This document shows positions 42,395 through 50,640 of a DNA stretch of 64,000 nt, one piece after another. Position 1 is the stretch's first letter; every line of letters begins with the position of its first letter. A model generated the notes under the pieces. The model searched no databases. It saw nothing but the letters and a program-made list of their open reading frames with translations, and had not been told where the DNA came from. The stretch comes from Dendrosporobacter quercicolus (GTDB taxonomy: Bacteria > Bacillota > Negativicutes > DSM-1736 > Dendrosporobacteraceae): NCBI RefSeq assembly GCF_900104455.1, contig NZ_FNHB01000005.1, forward strand, positions 196,912 through 260,911, in the 5' to 3' direction. Made by a program: the position numbers and the translations under genes.

Positions 42395-42437
42395 AAACTG
42401 TCTGGCTGGGACCAGCGCCATTCAGCGGACAGTTTTT
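42395..42437 (-). terminator. Terminator of the BASS-type transporter gene
   Basis: Read on the minus strand, AAACTGTC...GACAGTTT arms (42395-42402 and 42428-42435) close a larger loop with internal GGCG/CGCT-like pairing, followed by a short AT tract. It lies 20 bp after the stop of the 42457 gene. Confidence 0.5.
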
Positions 42438-42456
42438 CAATTTACCGGGCTGACGG

Positions 42457-43422
42457 TCAGTTTGCCGGCGCAGGCTGCTTTACGAAGCGTTTATAGAGAT
42501 AAGGGATAATTGTCGCCAGGGGCTGCTGGTATAAAATGGCCAAAGTTATTGGTATGGCTGCGGCCGGGGGAAAATAAGCCAGAGCCAAAACTAACCCGCT
42601 GGCATTGTTGCGAATGCCGACATTATAGACAAGGGTTAGTACCTTTTCAGGGGTGCGTTCCTTTAGAATGTACGAACCAAGATAGCCGACAAAGTAACCT
42701 GAGGCCACAATCAGCAGGGTGACCAGCAGGAGTTTAAGCATCGCTGAGTCCCAAGTGATTTGCGGGGCTACCAGTGCGGCGTTAATTAAAATTACCGCCA
42801 ATAGCGATAATTTGGCCGTTGCCCCGCCAATGCTTTGTGAAAAGCCGACAATGCGGCCTTTGGTTAAATCATGCACCAGCATTCCGGCAATGCTGGGCAG
42901 GGTAATCATCAGCACCAGGTCAAGGGTCATGTCAAAATAGCTGACCGGGATGATTTTGCCGACAACAAATTTAAAAAATACCGGCAGGATGATGGGAACG
43001 AGGAATGTATCAAGTGTCACAGCGACCAGTGATACCGCCATATCGCCTTTAACCAGGGCTGTCCAGATAATCGAGGTTACCCCGATCGGAATTGTAGCGC
43101 CAATTAAATAGCCTATCCGGATATAGTCGTCATCAGGATAGAAACTGATGCCGGCCAGCCAGGCGGTAAAGGGAGTTGCAATATGCACCAGAATCAGAAT
43201 CCATAGTGGCAGCCACGGAGTGCGGAGCGTATTGGCAAAGCTTTTCAAACTGGTTCCTAAGGCTGTAATAAAGGTCATGTAGGCAAATAAGAGCACGACC
43301 AGCTTACGCAATAAAGCAGAGTCCGGCAGTCTTAGCATAAAGCCAAGCAATAAGCCGGTAAGGACAACCAGGAACATATTTCGTCCCAGCCAGCAATTGA
43401 GCTTACAGAACGAGTCCGACAT
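42457..43422 (-). CDS. Bile acid:sodium symporter-family transporter
   Basis: About 321-aa membrane protein with 9-10 hydrophobic segments in the BASS/arsenite-efflux (ACR3-related) fold. Visible helix-break motifs include GYLIGATIPIGVTSIIWTALVKGDMAVSLVAVTLDTFLVP (split: GATIPIGVTSIIW and LVAVTLDTFL) and the late YNVGIRNNASGLVLALAYFPPAAA-like block (VGIRNNASGLVLAL). Substrate unknown: organic anion, pantothenate-like acid or similar. Two adjacent ATGs (43425 and 43422) follow GGAGG; the second has the better spacing. Divergent from xth. Confidence 0.85.
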   Translation of the reverse strand: MSDSFCKLNCWLGRNMFLVVLTGLLLGFMLRLPDSALLRKLVVLLFAYMTFITALGTSLKSFANTLRTPWLPLWILILVHIATPFTAWLAGISFYPDDDYIRIGYLIGATIPIGVTSIIWTALVKGDMAVSLVAVTLDTFLVPIILPVFFKFVVGKIIPVSYFDMTLDLVLMITLPSIAGMLVHDLTKGRIVGFSQSIGGATAKLSLLAVILINAALVAPQITWDSAMLKLLLVTLLIVASGYFVGYLGSYILKERTPEKVLTLVYNVGIRNNASGLVLALAYFPPAAAIPITLAILYQQPLATIIPYLYKRFVKQPAPAN

Positions 43423-43657
43423 CATAAACCTCCAAGCTTTCTTGAAATGAGCAGAATTTACACTATAAAAAGATAAAAGCACTCCCCCGGAGGGCTGCTT
43501 ACCCGCAGCCTCCAGTGAAACGCCAGGGAAGATTATCATTGTTTTATTATACGCCAGGGAGAAGCAAAAACCAATGTTTTAAAAAATTTTTAGCTTTGAA
43601 ACAGGGTTTTCTCCGGCAGCGGCAAAAGTAGGATAGTACAACAGAGGAGTGGGAAAA

Positions 43658-44446
43658 ATGGCTGGATATTGGAAGATTGCCACATATAATGTAAATTCAA
43701 TCCGGGCCCGTATGCCGGTGCTGCTGGCCTGGCTGGAGCGGGAGCAGCCTGCTGTTGTTGCGTTGCAGGAAACCAAAGTCCGGGACGAGAATTTTCCGCA
43801 CGACGAGATAAAGGCGGCCGGTTATTACGCCATATTTAAAGGGCAGAAATCCTATAATGGTGTTGCTATCCTGGCAAAATCGTCTCCCGAAAACGTGCGG
43901 TTTGGCCTGGATGAGTGGGGGCAGCCCGATGAGGCCAGGCTGGTTGCGGCTACAATCGACGGGATCAATATCGTCAATACCTATATACCTCAGGGGCGGC
44001 AGGCGGCCACTGATTATTTCTATTATAAACTTGGCTGGATTGGCCAGATGCGGGAATATTTTAACCGTTACTATCAGGCCGATCAGCCGGTGATCTGGGT
44101 TGGCGACTTTAATGTAGCGCCGGACAGGCGCGATGTTTATGCGCCTGACAAACTGCTGGGATCGGTTGGATTTCACCCGGACGAACATGCCGCGCTGGAT
44201 ATGGTGCGCCAATGGGGTTTTGTGGACATATTCCGCCATCACGTACCGGAGGAAGGTCATTATACTTTTTGGGATTATCGCGTACCTAACGGATTTAAAC
44301 GAAAAATGGGCTGGCGGATTGACCATATTTGGGCGACTGCCGCCATTGCCGGCCATTCAGTCCGGGCCTGGGTCGACACCGACATGCGCCAGGGGCCCAA
44401 GCCGTCCGATCACGCGCCGCTGCTGGCCGAGTTTAACTGGAGTTAA
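43658..44446 (+). CDS. xth: Exodeoxyribonuclease III
   Basis: AP endonuclease/3'-5' exonuclease of base-excision repair. The EEP-fold motifs are complete: IATYNVNSIRARMPVLLAWL at the N-terminus (YNVNSIR), ALQETKV, NTYIPQG, VGDFNVAPDRRDV, and the C-terminal SDHAPLLAEF. About 262 aa, normal length. ATG at 43658 with GAGGAG at spacing 8; the GTG at 43649 overlaps the ribosome site. Confidence 0.95.
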   Translation: MAGYWKIATYNVNSIRARMPVLLAWLEREQPAVVALQETKVRDENFPHDEIKAAGYYAIFKGQKSYNGVAILAKSSPENVRFGLDEWGQPDEARLVAATIDGINIVNTYIPQGRQAATDYFYYKLGWIGQMREYFNRYYQADQPVIWVGDFNVAPDRRDVYAPDKLLGSVGFHPDEHAALDMVRQWGFVDIFRHHVPEEGHYTFWDYRVPNGFKRKMGWRIDHIWATAAIAGHSVRAWVDTDMRQGPKPSDHAPLLAEFNWS

Positions 44447-44568
44447 AGGTTTGCGTCAGGCTTGCTGTTTTAGCAACCCGGTCATGCTGTCGGCGGAAAA
44501 TACAGGAAAAGTCTATCGACGTTTAGAATCCATTCAGGGTATGACCTTATTAAAGAGGGGTGGAGAAT

Positions 44569-45117
44569 ATGTACTGGGAAAAAAGCGGACCGGAAAACAC
44601 CGCCGCGACAATCGAGGCCGCCGTTAAAACAGCGCGCGAGCGGGGCATCGATTATGTTGTGGTGGCATCAAATTCAGGGGCCACAGCTCTTAAGCTGGCG
44701 GGAAAGGCGCCTAAACTGGTATGTGTGACTTATGCTCATGGGTTTGGACAACCGGGGGGAGTTTCGCTGCTGCCGGAGAATCGTTCGGCTTTGGAACAGC
44801 AATCGGTCGCTATCTTATCGACTACACATGTCTTATCGGGAGCGGAGCGAGGGCTAAGCCGTAAATTCGGCGGAATTTATCCGGTGGAAGTTATTGCGGC
44901 TTCCTTACGCATGTTAGGGCAGGGCGTCAAGGTGTGCGTGGAAATTGCAGTAATGGCTTTGGACGCCGGATTCATTCCTTACGGAAAGCCTGTCATTGCC
45001 GTTGCCGGTACGGGCAATGGCGCCGACACGGCAGTTATTATCCGCCCGGCCCATGCAGCGGCTATTTTAGATACTTTTATCGCTGAAATTATCTGCAAGC
45101 CGGCGGGCCAATCCTGA
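44569..45117 (+). CDS. Stand-alone pyruvate kinase C-terminal-like domain protein
   Basis: About 182 aa that resemble only the C-terminal alpha/beta domain of pyruvate kinase (TIEAAVKTARERGIDYVVVASNSGATALKL, split over residues 13-42, then VCVTYAHGF and GNGADTAVIIRPAHA). The catalytic barrel is missing, so it is not a kinase. Similar free-standing proteins in Firmicutes are annotated only by the domain; a role in sensing or as an enzyme of another kind is unknown. ATG at 44569 follows GGGGTGGAG. It lies 122 bp after xth. Confidence 0.8.
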   Translation: MYWEKSGPENTAATIEAAVKTARERGIDYVVVASNSGATALKLAGKAPKLVCVTYAHGFGQPGGVSLLPENRSALEQQSVAILSTTHVLSGAERGLSRKFGGIYPVEVIAASLRMLGQGVKVCVEIAVMALDAGFIPYGKPVIAVAGTGNGADTAVIIRPAHAAAILDTFIAEIICKPAGQS

Positions 45118-45244
45118 CGCAGTCATTTCCGGCGTTTACGGGCCGCTGAACACTTGAAATATTTAGCAACAATGATTCTTCCCTCGCTTATTTTGGCTTA
45201 AATCGCGAGGTTACTCAATTTGCGGCCTGGTAGACACCGGATAA

Positions 45245-45281
45245 AACTTGAAGAAGTTAAAATTCTTCGGGTTATTTTTTT
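45245..45281 (+). terminator. Intrinsic terminator before aspA
   Basis: AACTTGAAGAA (45245-45255) / TTCTTCGGGTT (45263-45273) form 11 pairs with two G-T, followed by ATTTTTTT. Confidence 0.75.
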
Positions 45282-45391
45282 GTTAACGACAAAAACTAAA
45301 TACGATAACGGCACTATCTGCGGAACCAGCCTTTTATGTGAAAATAAAGGTATATAAAATACAGAAAAAATCAGGATGAGGAGGGCTGTTT

Positions 45392-46849
45392 GTGCGAAGC
45401 GAGCGTGATTTTCTGGGAGAAGTATACCTGCCGGACAAAGCTTATTACGGTGTGCAAACCCTGCGGGCTGTTACCAATTTTTCTATTACCGGCCACCGGT
45501 TATGCCGCGAATTTATCACAGCCTTGGCATTAATCAAAAAAGCTTCGGCTAATGCCAATATGAAAACCTGCTTGTTGTCAGAGACAGTGGGCCGGGCTAT
45601 TGTACAGGCTGCTGATGAAATTATGGCCGGCAAATGGCATGACCAGTTTGTTGTTGATCCCATTCAGGGCGGCGCCGGCACATCAATGAATATGAATGCC
45701 AATGAGGTCATCGCCAACCGGGCCATCGAAATTCTGGACGGCCTCAAAGGCGATTACCAGCTGATTTCGCCTAATTCACATGTCAATATGTCACAATCGA
45801 CGAATGATGTCATTCCCACTGCGATTCGTATTGCCACAGTACGAAAAGCCGCCAAGTTAAATCGTGAGCTGGCGGCTTTGGCGGAAAGCTTTGATGAGAA
45901 GGCAGCCCAGTTCAGGCAGGTGGTGAAAGTGGGACGGACCCACCTGCAGGATGCAGTTCCGATCACCCTGGGACAAGAGTTCAAAGCGTACGCCGATGCA
46001 CTGGGCCGCTGCATAAGACGGCTTGAGCAGGCGGCGGCGGGGTTAAAAGAGATCAATATGGGGGCAACTGCGGTCGGGACAGGTTTGAATGCCGAACCCC
46101 GGTATATAGAAGAGGTAGTCCGGCAGATCAATTTTCTGACCGGCGATCAATACGCGCCGGCGGCAAATTTAGTGGATGCCACGCAGAACACCGATGCCTT
46201 AGCCGGTTTTTCCGGAGCTTTAAAAGTATGTGCGGTCACTTTATCCAAAATTGCCAATGATCTCCGGATCCTGGCTTCGGGCCCGCGCTGCGGTATAAAT
46301 GAGCTTTATTTACCGGCATTGCAGCCAGGATCATCGATTATGCCGGGCAAAGTCAATCCCGTCATTCCCGAACTGGTAAATCAAGTGGCCTTTCAGGTAA
46401 TTGGCAATGATCAGGCGGTTACGATGGCGGCGGAGGCCGGGCAGCTGGAGCTTAATGTAATGGAGCCGGTACTGGCCTATAATCTGTTTAATTCTCTCCG
46501 TATTCTGACAAATGCAGTCAATGCTTTTAACTATAAATGCATTCAGGGGATTCAGGCCAATAAGGAACGCTGCCGGGAAAATGTCGAGCGCAGCCTGGGA
46601 ATCTTAACGGCGTTGACTCCTCATATCGGGTATGAAAACGCCTCGTTGCTCGCCAAAGAAGCGCTGCAAACCGCTAAGCCGCTCAGGCAACTGTTATTGG
46701 AGAAAAAAATGATGACAGTTGAACAGCTGGAGGCGATATTATCACCGGAGGAAATGACGAAACCGGGTATCGCCGGCAAAGAATATATGGCGCTGGCTTG
46801 TCGTACAGGGTCAACCTTAAACGGCCACTGCCAGCAGACACCGGACTGA
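45392..46849 (+). CDS. aspA: Aspartate ammonia-lyase (aspartase)
   Basis: Converts L-aspartate to fumarate and ammonia. The fumarase/aspartase superfamily signature GSSIMPGKVNPVIPE is intact, and the SQSTNDVIPTAIR and GGAGTSMNMNANEV blocks match aspartases rather than fumarase C. 485 aa, with a C-terminal extension of about 15 residues. The GTG start at 45392 follows AGGAGGG. It can supply ammonia or fumarate; being far from the nif genes here, no functional link is claimed. Confidence 0.92.
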   Translation: MRSERDFLGEVYLPDKAYYGVQTLRAVTNFSITGHRLCREFITALALIKKASANANMKTCLLSETVGRAIVQAADEIMAGKWHDQFVVDPIQGGAGTSMNMNANEVIANRAIEILDGLKGDYQLISPNSHVNMSQSTNDVIPTAIRIATVRKAAKLNRELAALAESFDEKAAQFRQVVKVGRTHLQDAVPITLGQEFKAYADALGRCIRRLEQAAAGLKEINMGATAVGTGLNAEPRYIEEVVRQINFLTGDQYAPAANLVDATQNTDALAGFSGALKVCAVTLSKIANDLRILASGPRCGINELYLPALQPGSSIMPGKVNPVIPELVNQVAFQVIGNDQAVTMAAEAGQLELNVMEPVLAYNLFNSLRILTNAVNAFNYKCIQGIQANKERCRENVERSLGILTALTPHIGYENASLLAKEALQTAKPLRQLLLEKKMMTVEQLEAILSPEEMTKPGIAGKEYMALACRTGSTLNGHCQQTPD

Positions 46850-46864
46850 TGACGGGTACGAGTG

Positions 46865-47035
46865 TTAGCCTTTACAAATGGTTTTCTGGATATATTTTAC
46901 AACACGCCCATTTTCTATCACGATAATGATTCGATTGGTTTTCTCTTTCGTTCCGCCAAGCGAAGTCTGATCGAGCAGCTGGTTTTCCGCGCTATTGCCA
47001 AGCTCACCAGTTAAGTGATTGCTATTTGTATTCAT
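46865..47035 (-). CDS. 56-aa protein under a SAM-I riboswitch
   Basis: ATG at 47035 is preceded by AGAGGAGG at ideal spacing and reads 56 codons to TAA at 46865-46867. The product starts MNTNSNHLTGELGNSAE, is hydrophilic in its first half and ends with a short strand-rich, basic tail (TNRIIIVIENGRVVKYIQK, then TICKG). I do not recognise a family. It is the only gene of a transcription unit made of promoter, SAM-I aptamer and terminator, so its expression should rise when S-adenosylmethionine is low. It converges on aspA with a 15-bp gap; the divergent neighbour is msrAB. Confidence 0.75.
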   Translation of the reverse strand: MNTNSNHLTGELGNSAENQLLDQTSLGGTKEKTNRIIIVIENGRVVKYIQKTICKG

Positions 47036-47061
47036 GATTGATCCTCCTCTAAAATTCGGGC

Positions 47062-47093
47062 TAAAAAATACGCTCCTTCAGAAGAAGGAGCGT
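47062..47093 (-). terminator. Terminator of the SAM-I riboswitch expression platform
   Basis: Perfect 10-bp stem ACGCTCCTTC (47070-47079) / GAAGGAGCGT (47084-47093); on the minus strand it is followed by TATTTTTTAG. It sits between the aptamer and the ribosome site of the 56-aa gene. Confidence 0.88.
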
Positions 47094-47108
47094 AAACGTA
47101 GATAATAC

Positions 47109-47213
47109 GTCTCTCATCTTCCAGGATTCATCCTGCTGGAATTAGCACCACTGCATTAACTGCCGGTTGCTGGGTGTCATCGGGCCAGTCCCTCGACCTC
47201 TCTGGATAAGAGT
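47109..47213 (-). ncRNA. SAM-I (S-box) riboswitch aptamer
   Basis: Read on the minus strand the RNA begins CTCTTATCCAGAGAGGTCGA, followed by GGGACTGGCCC, GATGACACCC and GCAACCGGCAG, then a P3/P4-like hairpin part and GGAAGATGAGAG closing P1. These are the landmarks of the S-box: the ATCCAGAGAGG start, the GGGACTGGCCC segment and the CAACC core. A terminator follows, so S-adenosylmethionine should switch transcription off. Confidence 0.93.
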
Positions 47214-47242
47214 TCAATATTCATTTTTTATACAATGATATA

Positions 47243-47271
47243 AATATAATATGATATTGGGGAAATGTCAA
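47243..47271 (-). promoter_or_regulatory. Promoter of the SAM-I/56-aa unit
   Basis: On the minus strand, TTGACA (47271-47266), 17-bp spacer, TATATT (47248-47243). Predicted start near 47236, about 23 nt before the aptamer. Confidence 0.8.
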
Positions 47272-47360
47272 GTGGTGAAATGCTGCAATTTTTTAGTATA
47301 ACCCGGCTTGCTACGGGTAATTCTTTGTTATATTATAGTTAAAATAAGGAGCTGATTTTG

Positions 47361-48320
47361 GTGCGAAATCATGAAGAACTGGCGACTTTTGCCGGAGGCT
47401 GCTTTTGGTGCATGGTCGGTCCTTTCCAGGCCGTCCGGGGGGTATCCAAAGTAATAGCGGGTTATACCGGCGGGCATAAGGCCAATCCTACTTATCAGGA
47501 AGTTTGTTACGGCGGCACCGGGCATTATGAGGCGGTCCAGGTAACGTTTGATTCGGCGCTGGCCTCATACCGGGAATTGGTGGATGTTTTTTGGCGGCAG
47601 ATTGATCCGACTGATTCGGGCGGACAGTTTGCCGACCGGGGACAAGCTTACCAAACGGCGATTTTTTATCATAATGAAGAACAGCGGCAAGTGGCTGAAG
47701 CCTCAAAGCAGGCATTGGCTGACAGCGGCCTGTTTAGCGGTCCGATTGTGACTGCAATTTTGCCGGCGGCCCGGTTTTATCCGGCTGAGGATTATCATCA
47801 GGAGTATTACCGCAAAAACGAAACTCACTATACGATGTATAAAGAAGGCTCAGGGCGGGCCGGTTTTATCAAAAAGCACTGGGGGGCCAAACCGGAACCA
47901 TTGCCTAAGCTTACCGACCTGCAATACGCGGTCACGCAAAATAACGCCACTGAACCGCCGTTTCGCAATGAATACTGGGATAACCGGCAGGAAGGCATCT
48001 ATGTTGATGTTGTTTCAGGCAAGCCTCTTTTTAGCTCACTGGACAAATTTGATTCAGGCTGCGGCTGGCCCAGCTTTACCCGGCCCCTGGACGATGAGCG
48101 GCTGAGAGAAGTGGCTGATTCCAGCAAGGGCATGGCCCGGACGGAGGTCAGAAGCAACGACGCCGATTCGCATCTGGGCCATGTATTTCAGGACGGACCA
48201 ACGCCCGGCGGTTTACGGTATTGTATTAATTCCGCAGCGTTGCGCTTTATTCCTAAAGAACAACTGGCCGAAGCCGGTTATGCCGAGTACCTGGCATTGT
48301 TTCGCAATGACGGCGATTGA
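47361..48320 (+). CDS. msrAB: Bifunctional methionine sulfoxide reductase MsrA-MsrB
   Basis: Repairs oxidised methionine. The N-terminal MsrA domain has the catalytic GGCFWC (Cys14) and extends to about residue 160. The C-terminal MsrB domain has [12 protein letters not shown] and the catalytic cysteine in [11 protein letters not shown]. The fusion (319 aa) handles both diastereomers. No signal peptide, so cytosolic. The zinc-binding CxxC pairs of some MsrB proteins are absent. GTG at 47361 or TTG at 47358 both follow AAGGAG. Divergent from the SAM-I-controlled 56-aa gene. Confidence 0.94.
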   Translation: MRNHEELATFAGGCFWCMVGPFQAVRGVSKVIAGYTGGHKANPTYQEVCYGGTGHYEAVQVTFDSALASYRELVDVFWRQIDPTDSGGQFADRGQAYQTAIFYHNEEQRQVAEASKQALADSGLFSGPIVTAILPAARFYPAEDYHQEYYRKNETHYTMYKEGSGRAGFIKKHWGAKPEPLPKLTDLQYAVTQNNATEPPFRNEYWDNRQEGIYVDVVSGKPLFSSLDKFDSGCGWPSFTRPLDDERLREVADSSKGMARTEVRSNDADSHLGHVFQDGPTPGGLRYCINSAALRFIPKEQLAEAGYAEYLALFRNDGD

Positions 48321-48325
48321 CCTGA

Positions 48326-49228
48326 TTATCTGTGGCGCTCCGTCGCAGCTGCGGCGTTCGGCTGCATGACGAGATATACCGCAACCAAGATGAGCAGGCT
48401 GCCGAGATAAAAAGGCCAGCTCAAGTGCTCATCCAGAACAGCCCAGCCGAGGAAGCTGCCAACCAGCGGCTGGAGGAAAAAGAATAAGCCGGCTTGATGG
48501 GCGGGTACCAGAGCAAGTCCTTTATTCCAGAGCAGGAAGGCGCCGGCGGTTGAGATCACCCCGATATAAAACAGGCTGAATGCTACCGGGCCAGTAGTCA
48601 AGACCAGCGTGAACTCCAGGCCTTTCAGTTCATGCCAGGCAGCCGGCAGGCTGGCGGCTGCAGCAATAAACACGCCGATGGCAGTAATTTGCAGGGCGGA
48701 GTAATGATCGGATATTTTTCTGACTAGTACCGAGTAGTAGCCCCAAAACAAAGCCGCCAATAGCAGAAAAAAGGCGCCGGTTTGCAGATGACCGCCACCG
48801 GTAAAACCGTCCATCCCGTTCATGATGAGAACTCCGGCGAAAGAAAGCGTAATGGAAATAAGCTGGCGGGCGGTTAACGGTTCCTGCAGCAGCCAAATGG
48901 CGAAAGCGGATTGAAAAACCGGTGACAAGGTGGTGATGACTGCTCCCATATGGGCCGAGGACAATTTTGTGCCGATAAACTGGCCGGCGATTGAGAGGAA
49001 ATATCCAAAGAAGCCGATTTGAAATAAAATGAATTTATTGGTACGCGGGATCAGGCTGATACGGTTATACCGGCAGATGATTGCCAGCACAATAAAAGCA
49101 ATGATGTAACGGATCGCCATCAGCGTAAAAGGCGGAACCACAGCCAAAACATATTTACTGGCCACATACATTCCGCCCCAGATGCTGGCGGCTGCCGACA
49201 GGCAGAGCGCTCCCTTAACGTTTGTCAT
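48326..49228 (-). CDS. EamA/DMT-family transporter
   Basis: About 300-aa protein with ten hydrophobic segments in two EamA repeats (ALCLSAAASIWGGMYVASKYVLAVVPP... at the start; second repeat from about residue 150 with LLLAALFWGYYSVLVRKI). The drug/metabolite transporter family exports amino acids or other metabolites; the substrate is unknown. In-frame starts at 49252, 49240 and 49228 surround the ribosome-like CAGGAG, so the exact start is uncertain. It converges on msrAB with 5 bp between stops. Confidence 0.88.
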   Translation of the reverse strand: MTNVKGALCLSAAASIWGGMYVASKYVLAVVPPFTLMAIRYIIAFIVLAIICRYNRISLIPRTNKFILFQIGFFGYFLSIAGQFIGTKLSSAHMGAVITTLSPVFQSAFAIWLLQEPLTARQLISITLSFAGVLIMNGMDGFTGGGHLQTGAFFLLLAALFWGYYSVLVRKISDHYSALQITAIGVFIAAAASLPAAWHELKGLEFTLVLTTGPVAFSLFYIGVISTAGAFLLWNKGLALVPAHQAGLFFFLQPLVGSFLGWAVLDEHLSWPFYLGSLLILVAVYLVMQPNAAAATERHR

Positions 49229-49371
49229 AAGCAATGTCATCTCCTGAGACATATTCCTGAAGTTAATAGGATTATTGTAACAGCCCGGACCGAAGAATTT
49301 TCATTTAGGCTCAGCGAATTTTTAGGCTGCCCAAAGAATTTTGCAAAAAGCGGCGGGCGGGGGCCGTGTGG

Positions 49372-50112
49372 TTATTTGCGGCTGCCGGTGCGAAAGTGCA
49401 GCGGTGTGACGCCTTCTAATTCTACAAAGGCTTTCGTTAACGTAGATTGATGGCCATAGCCTACCTGACAGGCGATATAGTGCAGGGAATAACCGGTGGC
49501 GATTAACAGCTCTTTGGCTTTGTTAACCCGCAGCCGCTGGATATATAAACGCGGTGTGGTACCGGTGGTTTTCTGGAACCACTGATGATAATGGGAGGGA
49601 TGATAGTGTTCCAGCGCGGCAAGCTGGGCCACGGTCAGCCTGTTGTGGTAGTTTTCGTGAATGTATCGTATTGAAGCCGGCCCGGCATCGCGGGTGAGCA
49701 GAAGCATTGCATAACGCAGCAGGTGCTGGATAGGCTGACTATCGACTGGATTTTCCCGCACTTCGCAGGCTAACAAAGTGCGGATTGCCTGCCAGCGCTG
49801 GTCAAGGGCGCTGTTGATTTCGGCCGGCGTTGTTTGGGGAAAGTAGGGCTGTAAAAAGTACTGTGGTATGTCAAATACAAAAAATTCATTTTGGCTGTTG
49901 GCAAAAAATGAATGCTCATAGTGGGGCGGGATAAACAGAATGGTCGTTTCGTCAGCGGCAACCAGGTGCGAATTTATATTGACGGTAAGACTGCCTGTAA
50001 TGGGAAGCAGCAACTGGGCATAAGCATGTACATGGCTGCAGGGCCGCAGGGAATAGATCCGGCGCTCACAGAGCGCGGCGGCATTTGTTGTCACAATCAT
50101 CACCTGTTTCAC
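49372..50112 (-). CDS. AraC-family transcriptional regulator
   Basis: 246 aa with an N-terminal cupin-like sensing part (HVHAYAQLLLPITGSLTVNI and IPPHYEHSFFANS) and a C-terminal AraC double helix-turn-helix (LTVAQLAALEHYHPSHYHQWFQKTTG..., IACQVGYGHQSTLTKAFVELEGVTPLHFR). It probably activates or represses a nearby unit in response to a small molecule; the downstream DMT transporter on the same strand is a reasonable target (inference). The start could be the GTG at 50112 or the ATG at 50100. Confidence 0.88.
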   Translation of the reverse strand: MKQVMIVTTNAAALCERRIYSLRPCSHVHAYAQLLLPITGSLTVNINSHLVAADETTILFIPPHYEHSFFANSQNEFFVFDIPQYFLQPYFPQTTPAEINSALDQRWQAIRTLLACEVRENPVDSQPIQHLLRYAMLLLTRDAGPASIRYIHENYHNRLTVAQLAALEHYHPSHYHQWFQKTTGTTPRLYIQRLRVNKAKELLIATGYSLHYIACQVGYGHQSTLTKAFVELEGVTPLHFRTGSRK

Positions 50113-50292
50113 GATATATTGAGTTAGTGCTAACGCCTACTCCGGCTTTTTGCGCGTTTTCCGGCTACATAGTATTAGTGTAATCAGTCTGGTCAAAATA
50201 GTAAATACAAAAAGATAGCGGCTCGCGAAAAAGTCGTTGCCAGCAGTCTTTGAAATGAAATTATTTTAATATTGCGAATTTATTGGAGCCTA

Positions 50293-50321
50293 TTGCGCCG
50301 GGGCAGCCAGTATGCTATACT
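50293..50321 (+). promoter_or_regulatory. Candidate promoter of the nif leader
   Basis: TTGCGC (50293-50298), 17-bp spacer, TATACT (50316-50321). Predicted start near 50328. No -24/-12 sigma-54 element (TGGCAC-N5-TTGC) was seen between here and nifH. Confidence 0.5.
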
Positions 50322-50355
50322 GAACTCAACTTAAGAGATTGAAACTTAAGCGATG

Positions 50356-50387
50356 AAGCTTATAGGCAACAGCCTATAAGCTTTTTT
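50356..50387 (+). terminator. Intrinsic terminator early in the nif leader
   Basis: AAGCTTATAGGC (50356-50367) / GCCTATAAGCTT (50372-50383), perfect 12-bp stem with an AACA loop, then TTTT. It is only about 30 nt after the predicted start and is preceded by a small CTTAAG/CTTAAG hairpin. Confidence 0.85.
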
Positions 50388-50392
50388 GTGTA

Positions 50393-50549
50393 ATCAGAAA
50401 GATTATTTCTGATCTGCTGGGGTCAGCCGCCGGGTTTCAACTTCAATATCGTTTCGGCAGAGAAAGATTCTGCCGTAAAGCAAAGGAGCTATGCCGGCGA
50501 TGTTAATCGCTGGGCGGCTCCTTGTGTGTTTTCGGCGCTCTGTCCGGTG
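50393..50549 (+). ncRNA. Structured RNA in the nifH leader, weakly Moco-riboswitch-like
   Basis: Stems that can be drawn: ATCAGAAA/TTTCTGAT (50393-50400/50406-50413); P1 CGCCGG/CCGGTG (50428-50433/50544-50549); P2 CGGCAG/CTGCCG (50455-50460/50470-50475) with loop AGAAAGATT; P3 AAGGAGC/GCTCCTT (50483-50489/50517-50523) with inner CCGGCGAT/ATCGCTGG. P1 thus closes a junction holding P2 and P3. Segments CCGGGTTTCAAC, TTTCGGC, AAAGATT and GCAAAGGAGC recall the molybdenum-cofactor riboswitch family, from memory only. No protein is encoded. Upstream of a Mo-nitrogenase operon, a metal- or cofactor-sensing leader is plausible. Confidence 0.5.
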
Positions 50550-50597
50550 AGTAAATTTGAAAAGGTGGTGGTGGCAGCGGTAAAAGCGGGAGTACTC

Positions 50598-50640
50598 AAA
50601 AAAAATAAAGCTTCATAGGTATTCGCAGTACCTATGAAGC
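50598..50640 (-). terminator. Minus-strand terminator in the nifH leader
   Basis: Stem GCTTCATAGGTA (50610-50621) / TACCTATGAAGC (50629-50640), perfect 12 bp. On the minus strand the stem is followed by TTTATTTTTTTTG; on the plus strand no T-run follows. An outer stem GGTAAAAG/CTTTTACC (50579-50586/50650-50657) encloses it. Confidence 0.7.
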
